Shown here piece after piece: positions 15,551-23,625 of a stretch of DNA of 32,223 bases. Below the pieces are notes generated by a model. It was given only the letters and a program-made list of their open reading frames with translations, did no database searches and was not told where the DNA came from. Each line of letters starts with the position of its first letter. Within the stretch, counting starts at the first letter, position 1. The stretch is from Candidatus Helarchaeota archaeon (GTDB lineage Archaea > Asgardarchaeota > Lokiarchaeia > Helarchaeales > HEL-GB-A): positions 1 to 32,223 of the forward strand of contig JABXJU010000022.1 of assembly GCA_013375405.1 (NCBI GenBank), written 5' to 3'. A program made the translations under genes and the position numbers.

Positions 15551-15823
15551 TTAATTATTGTAGGTTTTTATAGAATTATAAACTTCAATAAGTTTTCGTA
15601 AATAGAATAATTCTGCAAGAATTAAGGAGATGGCTAGTTCCTTATTATTAAATGTAAAATCTTTGTGCAATGTTTTACTTCGCCCTATTATATTAAACCC
15701 TATTGTATAATCTGAACTTATTTGATTTAGTTCAACAAGCATCAATTCCACCATTTCTTTATTATGGAGATTAAGAACGAAGATGTTAAAGATCATATGA
15801 AGGGGATCGAAACAATTTACCAA
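15551..15823 (-). CDS. Hypothetical protein, weakly supported
   Basis: An open frame of 90 codons, upstream of and on the same strand as the DUF4365-like gene. The product has amphipathic helices at the C terminus (KELAISLILAELFYLRKLIE) and a central segment YTIGFNIIGRSKTLHKDF. The start is unclear: TTG 15823, or the ATG ten codons in. No ribosome site or family motif is visible. It is included because its residue composition is protein-like and it fits the operon. Confidence 0.35.
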   Translation of the reverse strand: MVNCFDPLHMIFNIFVLNLHNKEMVELMLVELNQISSDYTIGFNIIGRSKTLHKDFTFNNKELAISLILAELFYLRKLIEVYNSIKTYNN

Positions 15824-16523
15824 TAAATCTAAGATTTTAAAATAGTACTATTGCACTCGTTGCTATGCAATGACGGAAGGGTGAAGCTGAACTTCAATTC
15901 CAAGACTAACTAATAATATCCGCGCGAACTTGAATAGAGAAGTCGTTTCGCGCAAAATATTGTGCGCCAGCGCATACACCTAAAAACTCTCCACTCGAAG
16001 AGTTGGGGCAGAAGTGAATCGCGTGAAATCAGCTTGATAAGGAACCTTCAAGGTGAAATTTTAGAAAAAAACGATGAAAGCGTAAATATCTCCCTTCATT
16101 CCAGCTCTCTTGTTCAGTCTGCCCCTAAGAGGGACGAAGTCCGTAACTGGAACTCTAATTGCGACTTTGGGAGCGAATATCTCTCTTCGGTTCTAAAACA
16201 TAGAAAAGGGGGTAAGACCGCAAAAAAGGTGATCTCCAAACGATACGGTCTACTATATAGGTAGACAGTAGCTAGGACGTCCTAGCTAGGATAACCTAGC
16301 TCGGTTAACCTAGCTAGGGTGTCCCAATAACCGCAATCTTAATATATTCGCCCCTCCTATATTTGAAATACCAATACCCGGCTGGTTAGATGACGGGTCG
16401 TGGGAGATCTGCAAAAAAGTACCTACAACTTTGTAGGGGCAAACCAATCGGTTTGTCCTACGCAATTTAAATATATCCTACCCCCCTTACTTGTTAACTA
16501 CCGGTACGCGGCAGGATGGTTTG
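15824..16523. other. Gene-poor, inverted-repeat-rich region
   Basis: A 700-bp stretch with no convincing gene. From left to right it holds a GC-rich stem (GCGCGAA 15922-15928 with TTCGCGC 15947-15953), the near-palindrome GCGCAAAATATTGTGCGC (15950-15967), and a stem AACTCT/AGAGTT (15985-16004). Next come a long-range pair (TTGGGGCAGAAGTGAA from 16003 with a TTCA..CTGCCCC stretch near 16113-16126), the CCTAGCTAGG palindrome cluster (16269-16318), an imperfect direct repeat and two hairpins. An origin, recombination site or structured RNA are all possible; nothing decides between them. Confidence 0.5.
16269..16318. repeat. Cluster of CTAGCTAG palindromes
   Basis: A perfect 20-bp palindrome (TAGCTAGGACGTCCTAGCTA, 16269-16288) is overlapped by CCTAGCTAGG at 16281-16290, which recurs at 16309-16318. 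Between them AACCTAGC occurs twice and GGTTAACC once. Such iterons or protein-binding dyads are typical of origins or operators. Confidence 0.8.
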
Positions 16524-16527
16524 ATGA
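16332..16527 (+). repeat. Imperfect direct repeat flanking two hairpins
   Basis: Copy A (16332-16393) and copy B (16461-16527) share the order CGCAAT, AATATAT, a C4-C6 run, TAC.CGGC, and TGGTT.GATGA. Copy B ends over the ATG (16524) of a small frame. Copy A ends over an equivalent ATG (16390) whose frame starts alike (RG..KK.L) but stops after 26 codons. Between the copies lie two perfect hairpins: CCTACAA/TTGTAGG (16422-16437) and CAAACC/GGTTTG (16440-16455). It looks like a duplicated promoter/start region. Confidence 0.55.
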
Positions 16528-16745
16528 ATATCACGGCAGAACGGGGAACTGTGAAAAAATCTTTAGCGTTCAGCGACAACGGCGTTGGCGGGGATTGTAT
16601 TTTTCGGGACGACGACGTTGCGCCCTTCGTCGAAAATTTTGCGTCCATCACCGTTGACTTTTCGATCACTGTGACGACTACAGGAGGATTGATAAAATGG
16701 GATCTGAATGGAAAAAGAGGGCACGGGACAAATTGGACAGAATGA
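16524..16745 (+). CDS. Small hypothetical protein overlapping the next gene
   Basis: A 73-codon frame with AGGATGG just upstream of ATG 16524, ending 49 bp inside the next gene in another frame. The product is beta-rich (FSDNGVGGDCIFRDDDVAPF, then ITVDFSITVTTTGG) and has no known motif. Support comes from the ribosome site and from copy A of the upstream direct repeat, which duplicates its start and first codons. The overlap suggests coupling to the large gene that follows. It could still be a chance frame in this GC-richer stretch. Confidence 0.4.
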   Translation: MNITAERGTVKKSLAFSDNGVGGDCIFRDDDVAPFVENFASITVDFSITVTTTGGLIKWDLNGKRGHGTNWTE

Positions 16746-18742
16746 AGCGGATTGAAGAGGCGTGCGAAGATAGGGCTAATAAGCTCGACCTCTCCTCTCA
16801 AGAAAGACAAGAGTTTAGGGGAAAATGCGTTAACCACTTTCTTAACAAACTAGAGGAAAGCAGCGCGTCGTGTGAAGTGGTTGGAGTTAGTCCCATCCCA
16901 AAAGAGAGAATGTGGGCAGATTTCGAAGAGCTGTGTAAAGAACAGTCTGCCGACAATTTACTTGATGAGATTTCCCATTTCGATGAGACAAAGGCGCGCA
17001 AGCTTCTCAACGAGGCGCGTAAACCAGCTGATAAAATCGAGAACATTCCTAGTCCCGAGGCGTGGCTCAGAAAAGATCCATCACGCAGCGTGGAGATGAC
17101 AAATCTCATCGAGGAAATTGAGGAAGAATCGTACAACGCGCCTGACGAAGAGACCAGACAGGATTTCCTCAAATTCGCCTATAAGAAATGGGTCGTTCCG
17201 CTTTTAATAAAGGAACAAATAAGGAAATTTTGCTATGCGGGCACGCCATTTGCAGATGAGGGGTTTAAAAGCGATTCTGAGAAACTTATTAATGGTATGG
17301 ATTCGGTCCCAATTTCAGAGGGTGGAACTCAAGGGAAAGAAGGTGCGTTTAGAGTGGCTAACAAGCAAGAGAAAAAACAAACAGTATGGGAGATTTCGGT
17401 AAGTTTACCCGAACCGTTCAAAAGCAACAGACAAAAAATTTCCAAAATTCTAAATGAGTTCAATGTTGATCTCAACCACCTAAGTTATACCGAAGCGTAT
17501 TTTTTATTAGTGGTTCTAATACGAGGAGAGTTAGAGGGGTATTGGAAAGTCAGCCGATGGGTCGCAGGAGGGGATTACACTGATCGGGGCGCCTTGGGTA
17601 TTGATTTTAAAATAATGCACCTAGAGGGCGGTAACACATTAATAGAACTCAAGCACGGTTCGGGATTTGCTTTTACAGACGCGCAATTGCGTCGATTTAG
17701 GAGATCCATTGATGACGCTAGCGAAGCAACGAGGTTTATAGGAATTTGGATATCGTCTCTCAATCCCAAAAAAAACCTAATAGTTTGTTATTGGACGCCA
17801 AAATTTTTCAAAACTCTGCCAAAGAAGAATTTCAATCCTTCAAGTGAGCGGCGTCAGTCCGCTTTTATTTTCAGAGGATTGGAAGAATGCCTGAAAATCA
17901 ATTCATTCACGACTTTATTAGAAGAATTAAAAGGAGAGTTATTTAAAGAGCTCCTTAACACTCCGAACTTGACGATGTATAACTTAGAGGGGGGGGCGTT
18001 TGGGCATAAAGGAGCGCAATACACGCACATCCCAATCGAGATGGCGTATGAAATAATCTTCCTAAAACTAAAACAGACTATTACGCATCGAGAAGAGGAT
18101 GAGGATTGGGAGTACGATTGTAAGGCAGGACTTACAAGGGAAAAAATTATAGGAGAAGCGAGACTCCGAATAAGAAAGTATGTTCTGAATCTATTGAAAA
18201 ATAAATATCGGCTGATTTTTAGTACTGAAATTATTCCTTACGTTAAAAAAGATAAGTTCATAGGGAAATATTTACGGAGGGTCGAGCTTGAAGCGAGCGA
18301 GAGTCGAGATAAAAGGGAAAGAGTTCAGTTGTTCGGGTTGACTTTAACTGATTTAATAACTTATTCATTTAAAAAAATGACGAGCGAGGGGGAATTAGTA
18401 GCGGTCGAGACGGAAGGAAAGCCGTCAGTCGGGTACGGGTTACCGGGGAGGAAATACCTGCCCATAGGGTTGACTGCTAGTGAATTTTTAGACATTGTTA
18501 AAACGGCCATAGAACACGAACCGCCCTTACCAGAATGTTTTTATATGAGTGATCTGTGGGAGCGGACTCGTGCGAGAGGAACGCAAGGAATTTTATCGAA
18601 ATTGTTCGTCAAAACGAAGGATCAACTAAAAAAAGAACGGCTAATAACCTTTAGAAAAAATAGAGATTGGAAGGCTTGTATAACAAAAAGAGGTTATGAT
18701 TATCTTTTTAGGGGAGGACACACAGGGGAATTCGCTCCGTAA
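16697..18742 (+). CDS. Large uncharacterised protein with PD-(D/E)xK-like nuclease core
   Basis: A 681-residue protein with a firm start (AGGAGG 16682-16687, ATG 16697). No named family was recognised. Residues 1-180 are helical and charged. The middle has GALGIDFKIMHLEGGNTLIE followed by LKHG: Asp303, Glu317 and Lys319 match the D...ExK metal site of PD-(D/E)xK nucleases, and DAQLRRFRRSIDDA follows as the next helix. The region after about 430 is helix-rich, and the C-terminal 110 residues resemble winged-helix segments (LWERTRARGTQGILSKLF, RGYDYLF). Its base composition and codon use (GCG, CGC, GGG-rich) differ from the AT-rich neighbours, a sign of transfer. It ends 11 bp from the stop of the convergent DUF39-CBS gene, at the island's right edge. 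A restriction or element-processing role is inference. Confidence 0.75.
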   Translation: MGSEWKKRARDKLDRMKRIEEACEDRANKLDLSSQERQEFRGKCVNHFLNKLEESSASCEVVGVSPIPKERMWADFEELCKEQSADNLLDEISHFDETKARKLLNEARKPADKIENIPSPEAWLRKDPSRSVEMTNLIEEIEEESYNAPDEETRQDFLKFAYKKWVVPLLIKEQIRKFCYAGTPFADEGFKSDSEKLINGMDSVPISEGGTQGKEGAFRVANKQEKKQTVWEISVSLPEPFKSNRQKISKILNEFNVDLNHLSYTEAYFLLVVLIRGELEGYWKVSRWVAGGDYTDRGALGIDFKIMHLEGGNTLIELKHGSGFAFTDAQLRRFRRSIDDASEATRFIGIWISSLNPKKNLIVCYWTPKFFKTLPKKNFNPSSERRQSAFIFRGLEECLKINSFTTLLEELKGELFKELLNTPNLTMYNLEGGAFGHKGAQYTHIPIEMAYEIIFLKLKQTITHREEDEDWEYDCKAGLTREKIIGEARLRIRKYVLNLLKNKYRLIFSTEIIPYVKKDKFIGKYLRRVELEASESRDKRERVQLFGLTLTDLITYSFKKMTSEGELVAVETEGKPSVGYGLPGRKYLPIGLTASEFLDIVKTAIEHEPPLPECFYMSDLWERTRARGTQGILSKLFVKTKDQLKKERLITFRKNRDWKACITKRGYDYLFRGGHTGEFAP

Positions 18743-18753
18743 GTCCAAAAGAT

Positions 18754-20250
18754 CTAATGTGTATCAAAATGTCGTAATGTACTCTCTGCTGTTAAAATCC
18801 CCAAAACCTTCCGCTTACTATCTATTATAGGGAGGGCACTGATATCATGTTTTGTCATTTCTCGTGCTGAAAAATCAATAGGATCATCCAAGGAAGCAGT
18901 ATATACTCTAGTTGTTACGATATCCGCTAAATTATCGTAGCCACGAGCAATTGCGTGTGTAACATCCCACGATGTGACAATTCCACGTAATTTATTTTCC
19001 TCATCGACTACTACTATATGATTAGTTGAGTGTTCTATCAGTTTTTTAGCGACTTCATGAACTGTTTCTTTTAAAGTGCAAGTTATTGCTGGTTTGATAA
19101 AGGAACGAACAGTAGCTTCAGCTCTCACTTTCATTGGATTAAAGACCCGAGTTGTTGACAAGCGTTCGGCAGGCTCAGTTAAGAAAAATTCACTATGTTC
19201 AATCCAGGTTTTGAGTGTATCTGCGATTTCCCGAGCTATTTTCAAACTTGATAGGGGACTTGCTAGTACACTTCTTCCATTTAGATCTATTTTCCCCGAT
19301 TTTAATTCCTCATAAGTGACAGTTCGAAGAACAGGACGCTTTCTTGCGGGAACTCCGTAATCTAGGACATTGGTTGTGATATCTGCATCTGATATTGCCG
19401 TTTTTCTCGCGAGACCTTCATTTAAAATCGGAATAGCGATTCCAAAACCAACATATAATGTTGTGCCATATTTTGTGAAAGCTGCACCACGTAAGAAGCG
19501 GGGATTAATTCTCGGATCTTTTAAATTACCATTAACCATAATCGTTCCAAAACCATTAGTTGGACTGTGTTGTGTTCCCTCTCCGACAATGTATCCTATT
19601 CCACCTCCTAAAAAGATTCGGGTACCAATTCCGATAGTTTCATAATCAGGATCATTCATTAAAGGATTTAAGCATCCTGCCCCAGAATAGGTGACATTTC
19701 GGTAATTTGGTAATAATTTCCCCATATAAGTGTAAATAGTTTCTTGTCGTCCGTTCGTAGCAACATTATATTTTTGATATCCATTACGAGGATTACATAA
19801 TATTGCCTGGTTTAAGTCATCTATACTGATTATCCCATCTACTTTTTTTCGGGGATAGCAATCAGTCCCATAGGCAGTTGCGTGTAATTCGATCGCTTTT
19901 CCGGATATCAAATCTTCTATAACATGCCCTCCGCCGTATTCAAACGGTCTTGTTTCACTCATTTTTGTTGCCCCGATATAAACATCGACAGCTGCATTCC
20001 CATGGTAAGCTTCAACATCGTTTAACCAAACTTTATCCATTTTAATTGGTGGATCTGCGTGTCCAAAATTGAAAAATGCCCCTGATGAGCACATTGCGCC
20101 AAATGTTCCTGTAGTTACAACATCGATTTCTTTTGCAGCCGCTTCTTCACCTTTTTCTTGTACAATTTCAATCATCTCTTCGGCAGTCACAACAATTGCG
20201 TCACCATTTTTAATTTTCTCATTAATTTCGGAATACGTCTTTTTAACCAT
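18754..20250 (-). CDS. DUF39 (HcyBio) plus tandem CBS protein, homocysteine biosynthesis
   Basis: A protein of 498 residues forming homocysteine from aspartate semialdehyde and a sulfur donor, as shown for the methanogen MA1821/MA1822 pair. The DUF39 domain covers about residues 1-375, with TTGTFGAMCSSGAFFNFGHA, YGGGHVIEDLI and GGGIGYIVGEGTQHSPT. With start ATG 20250 the two conserved cysteines fall at Cys54 (AMCSSG) and Cys131 (TDCYPRK), the positions I recall as functionally important in the methanogen protein. A tandem CBS pair follows (ITCTLKETVHEVAKKL to the end), a likely nucleotide- or SAM-sensing module. ATG 20250 is further supported by AAGGTGAT eight bases upstream. The ferredoxin partner is displaced 7.4 kb downstream by the island. 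Confidence 0.93.
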   Translation of the reverse strand: MVKKTYSEINEKIKNGDAIVVTAEEMIEIVQEKGEEAAAKEIDVVTTGTFGAMCSSGAFFNFGHADPPIKMDKVWLNDVEAYHGNAAVDVYIGATKMSETRPFEYGGGHVIEDLISGKAIELHATAYGTDCYPRKKVDGIISIDDLNQAILCNPRNGYQKYNVATNGRQETIYTYMGKLLPNYRNVTYSGAGCLNPLMNDPDYETIGIGTRIFLGGGIGYIVGEGTQHSPTNGFGTIMVNGNLKDPRINPRFLRGAAFTKYGTTLYVGFGIAIPILNEGLARKTAISDADITTNVLDYGVPARKRPVLRTVTYEELKSGKIDLNGRSVLASPLSSLKIAREIADTLKTWIEHSEFFLTEPAERLSTTRVFNPMKVRAEATVRSFIKPAITCTLKETVHEVAKKLIEHSTNHIVVVDEENKLRGIVTSWDVTHAIARGYDNLADIVTTRVYTASLDDPIDFSAREMTKHDISALPIIDSKRKVLGILTAESTLRHFDTH

Positions 20251-20312
20251 GAAAATTATCACCTTACGGTTTGAATAGAGATTTTCGATTTTAATATAGA
20301 ATCTTTTCTTTA

Positions 20313-20376
20313 TATTTAAATATTACTGATAGTAAAGTTTCTAAGTAGTGGGTATTACCTGCAGTAATATCCCACT
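20313..20376 (-). promoter_or_regulatory. Promoter and inverted-repeat operator of the DUF39-CBS gene
   Basis: The TATA element (plus-strand tatttaaatattactg, 20313-20328) lies 63 bp from the start codon. Upstream of it, AGTGGG-T-ATTAC, loop CTGCA, GTAAT-AT-CCCACT (20347-20376) forms a 12-pair stem with one bulged T. Its core TATTAC/GTAATA is the same as in the relic promoter near the ferredoxin, at almost the same distance from the TATA element (24 against 23 bp), which suggests one regulator for both genes. Confidence 0.65.
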
Positions 20377-20421
20377 TTTAAAAGAACTAGAAATTTCATT
20401 AGTTAAGGCACTTGAAACTAA

Positions 20422-22238
20422 TTAGATAAACTCAAAAATATCTTCTAATCCCAACCTAATAAGAGTTTCTTTCTTAGGAATACCTTCTGCGTCCCATCCA
20501 CGTAATTCATAGTAAGATTCGAGAATTTTTTCATATTGGGTTCTATCTATTACTTTACCCTTAAATGGCCCCTTTGGTACAGGTTCAGTGAATACACGCG
20601 AGGGTGGAAAATCATCTTTACGTGTAATACCACGGCGAAGATTTATTGCGCGTGTTATATTATAAATCCCTTCAGACCGTTCCATGAGTTGCTGAAATGT
20701 TGTTTCAATTCCTACACTAGAAGAATAAAAGTCTGAGTAGATACTTGGGTCAATATCAAATTCAATCCATGGAAATCGACAAGCCCCCAGGCAATCCATT
20801 AAAGGGCGAAAATGTTGATGAAACATTACTAGTTGGGCGAGTTCCTTAAGGGAATATTTTTTACGTAATTCATGATACGCTACCCATGCACGATTATGAT
20901 GGGCACCAATGTCAGCAGTGGCATAAGCTAGTGACATGCCTAGTAAAGGGCGAGTGTCATATCCTGACTGTTCTAATCCTTTACAATGCAATGCAATATC
21001 TTTGCACTGAGGAAATTTTTTGATGATATTTAGAATACCATCTGCAATAATATTTCCAATCCCTTCGCGTTTGATAGTTATTTCAATTAAATCTCGGGCA
21101 GCTTGAGTATTTCCCCAAGTTAATTCAATACCGTTACATTCTGCCTTAGAAATGAATTTTCGCTCAAAAGCTTCCATTAATAAACCAATAATATTGCCAA
21201 CAGAAATGGTATCTATACCCATTTCATTGCAGAGGTTATTTAATTCAACAATATCTGAAATCTTTTTTATATCGAGATTTGAACCTAACATGACTGCAGT
21301 CTCATATTGGGGGCGGATTCGCATTCCATTTTCTGTATTAGCTATCCCCTCACAAGCAACAGTACAATAAAGGCAGGAATGGGCATGCCAATCTGTATAT
21401 ATTTCTTCGAATTTATTTCCACTGATTTCTGAAGCATAATCGCAAATGGAGTCTTGAAAGTTACGAACGGGGAGTATTCCGACTTCATTCACCCCTTCGA
21501 CTAATCCTAGGGTGCCCTGGCGCTGCCAAATATCGGCTAGTTCGTGATTATGAATATAAGAATTTGCTTTTTTAAAAGTTTCAAATAATTTTTCTGGGTT
21601 TGAAACTGGGATTTCATTATCTCCTTGAATTGCAATTGTTTTTAAATTTTTGGAACCAAAAACAGCCCCCAAACCCGTTCTTCCAGCAAATCGACATTCG
21701 GATTGAATGGAAGCACACCGAACTAAATTCTCGCCAGCAGGACCAATAGTACATACTGCAATACTAGTGTCCCCTAATTCATCTTTTATTTCATGTTCGG
21801 TTTGTACGGCACCTTTTCCCCAGTAGGAGCCCGCAGATAAAAATTCAACTTGTTTATTTTGAATTATTAAATTTGTAGGAGCAGCTCTCTTTCCAGTAAG
21901 TATGAGGACATCATAACCAGCTTGTTTCAATTTTAATCCAATGTGCCCGCCTATATTTGAATCACCGTAAATACCAGTAGCGGGTGACAAACTATTAAAG
22001 ATGTCTTTCCAGATCCGGGAACTAATAAACCAGTTAAAGGACCTGCCGCCATTACCAGAATATTTTCTGGACTCAAAGGATCAGTATCTGCAGTTGTATA
22101 ATCCCAAATAATACGAGCGCCAAATCCTCTACCACCAATATATTGTACGGAGAAATGTCTGCTTAGCCTTCTGGTTGTGATTTTTTCTGTAGAGAGATTG
22201 ATCTCAAGTATTTTACCGATATATCCACCTAAATTCAT
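20422..22238 (-). pseudogene. Aldehyde ferredoxin oxidoreductase, frameshifted near 21971
   Basis: A tungsten-pterin enzyme that oxidises aldehydes to acids with ferredoxin as acceptor. The first frame (22238 to about 21971) has the AOR opening GGYIGKILEINLSTEKITTR, YIGGRGFGARIIWD and MAAGPLTGLLVPGSGKTSLI. The second frame (to 20422) resumes with SPATGIYGDSNIGGHIG, CRFAGRTGLGAVFGSKNLK, the 4Fe-4S ligands SCLYCTVACEG (CxxCxxxC), and the distal cysteine in MDCLGACRFPW. One missing T in the TTT run (gtttgtcaccc on the minus strand) explains the shift; with it the protein is about 605 residues, the usual family size. All cofactor residues are intact, so a sequencing error is likely. A TATA-like element (minus-strand GCTTTTAAATAG, 22298-22309) lies upstream. 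The aldehyde substrate is unknown. Confidence 0.88.
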
Positions 22239-22372
22239 TTATTTATCACGATAATTGTTTTAATGATGCGAATTATGTTTTTATTTGGGATTTGTTACTA
22301 TTTAAAAGCAGATTCCTTACTATAAAAACCATTTTTAAGAAAATTGATTAAAGCAAATTTAAAGAAGTTCAA

Positions 22373-23602
22373 TTAAAGCAAGATTTTAATGGTTTCTTTG
22401 GTTGTCGATTCAATCGCTTTTTCGAGGTAATTTCGGAGATCTCGCACTTTTTTTAAATTACGTTCATAGGCATCATTCATTCGAGAATATTTTTGTTCGA
22501 CATCAGAAATACTTTTTTGAACGTTTGCAATTTCATTTTGTTTTTCTTCTAATTTTTCCAATAAACCTTCTTCTTTTAATTTTTTGGAGAGTTCCTGAAA
22601 CTTTTGATAGGCCTTTTTATAATCAAGGCGAATAGGTAATAGAGAGCCATTATTGATAGCTTCAATTTCTTTTTCTAATTTCTTTTCATCGCGTGCTTTT
22701 AGTTTTAAGCGAGATCCCGCCTTTTTTAATTCTAACAACACCATTTTTAGATTGGAATAATCATCTTGTTCGGCAAAGAAGGTTTCAAGGGGATTGTTAA
22801 TATATTTAGCAAGTTGTTCAGAACATCCCGGACGGACAAAATAGTTTCCATCACCTAAAAATTTTTCGAATTTTCGGAAAGGTTTTCGAAAATAACCTAG
22901 AATCCCCTTTAGATTTTGAATAATGAGTGAGAGTTCGTTCTCTAATTTGTTTCGTTCAGAAATTAAAGGAGTACTATTTATAGAATTGTATTCTTGTTCG
23001 AGTGAAGACTTGTTATCGTTCAATTGAGAAAGTTTAGATTCCTCAATTTTAATTTCTTCTTTTATCTCATTAATATTTTCGAGGAGATTTTGCATTTTTT
23101 CGATCTGATCAAAGATATCTTCATAAACCTTTATTTTTTTCAATTTATTCTCTATAAAATTTTCTAAATTACCCCATTCACTACTCAAACTTTTTGTATG
23201 ATAATTTAATTCACGAATATTTGTTTTATAGGTTTGACCTGAAGCACGGCTTAATTTTGGAATCCATCGCCGACCAATTTGCCATAAATATGTTAAAAGA
23301 TTTTTAATATTTACTGAGAATTTTACAATTTTTTCATACAAAAGAGGAGCTTCTGGGAGTTCAATTTCGCTTATACGATCCTGATATTTTTTGGCTAAAT
23401 TTTCGATTGATTTACTTGTTAATTCATCACGCTCTGAAATTGTGGTTACTTCTGATAAGCGATCGCAAGATTGAGTAATATCCAACAATGCTTCTTGGAT
23501 TTTATCTATAATTTTCTGAGCCTTTTTCCGAGAAGGCTCAATTTGTTTTTTGACTTTACTAGAATACCAATCGAGGAGGTCTTCCAACGGTACTTCTCGC
23601 AT
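22373..23602 (-). CDS. Coiled-coil protein, partner of the upstream gene
   Basis: A protein of about 409 residues, nearly all helix and charged, with no enzyme motif. Long heptad-type segments run through about residues 165-225 (ENINEIKEEIKIEESKLSQL) and 290-400 (LRNYLEKAIES at the end). Between them is a compact, less charged stretch (GYFRKPFRKFEKFLGDGNYF, then VRPGCSEQLAKY, about residues 240-270) that may be a small domain. There is no signal peptide or membrane span. It lies 23 bp behind the gene at 24720 and is surely co-transcribed with it. I prefer ATG 23602 to GTG 23611. A scaffold or cytoskeleton-like role is a guess from the coiled coils. Confidence 0.75.
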   Translation of the reverse strand: MREVPLEDLLDWYSSKVKKQIEPSRKKAQKIIDKIQEALLDITQSCDRLSEVTTISERDELTSKSIENLAKKYQDRISEIELPEAPLLYEKIVKFSVNIKNLLTYLWQIGRRWIPKLSRASGQTYKTNIRELNYHTKSLSSEWGNLENFIENKLKKIKVYEDIFDQIEKMQNLLENINEIKEEIKIEESKLSQLNDNKSSLEQEYNSINSTPLISERNKLENELSLIIQNLKGILGYFRKPFRKFEKFLGDGNYFVRPGCSEQLAKYINNPLETFFAEQDDYSNLKMVLLELKKAGSRLKLKARDEKKLEKEIEAINNGSLLPIRLDYKKAYQKFQELSKKLKEEGLLEKLEEKQNEIANVQKSISDVEQKYSRMNDAYERNLKKVRDLRNYLEKAIESTTKETIKILL

Positions 23603-23625
23603 AATTCTCACAAATTCTATAATAA

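Larger units (their letters stand above)
11561..18743. other. Accessory island inserted between homocysteine genes
   Basis: The left limit is the relic promoter (to 11553) and the right limit is the stop of the intact DUF39-CBS gene (18754). The content is unlike the flanks: Apea/HEPN, nucleotidyl cyclase, DUF4365-like, TPR and PD-(D/E)xK-like proteins, palindromes, broken gene ends, and GC-richer DNA from about 15.9 kb rightward. No integrase or transposase was recognised, so mobility is inferred only from the split operon and the cargo type. Confidence 0.5.

Noticed and set aside
15962..16264. Open frame of 100 codons starting with GTG in the repeat-rich region
   Set aside because: The product is Ser/Arg-rich with no structure pattern, there is no ribosome site, and the frame runs across inverted repeats. 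More likely chance.
16400..16657. 85-codon plus-strand frame ahead of the large nuclease-like gene
   Set aside because: It crosses both hairpins and repeat copy B, has no ribosome site, and its Arg-rich end is the shifted frame of the better supported ORF at 16524.
11353..18780. Classical integrase attachment sites (identical cores) at the island ends
   Set aside because: The 15-base identity TACGACATTTTGATA lies inside conserved CBS coding sequence, the rest of the two copies is diverged, and the left copy also retains the promoter, which simple att duplication would not give. No integrase was recognised.
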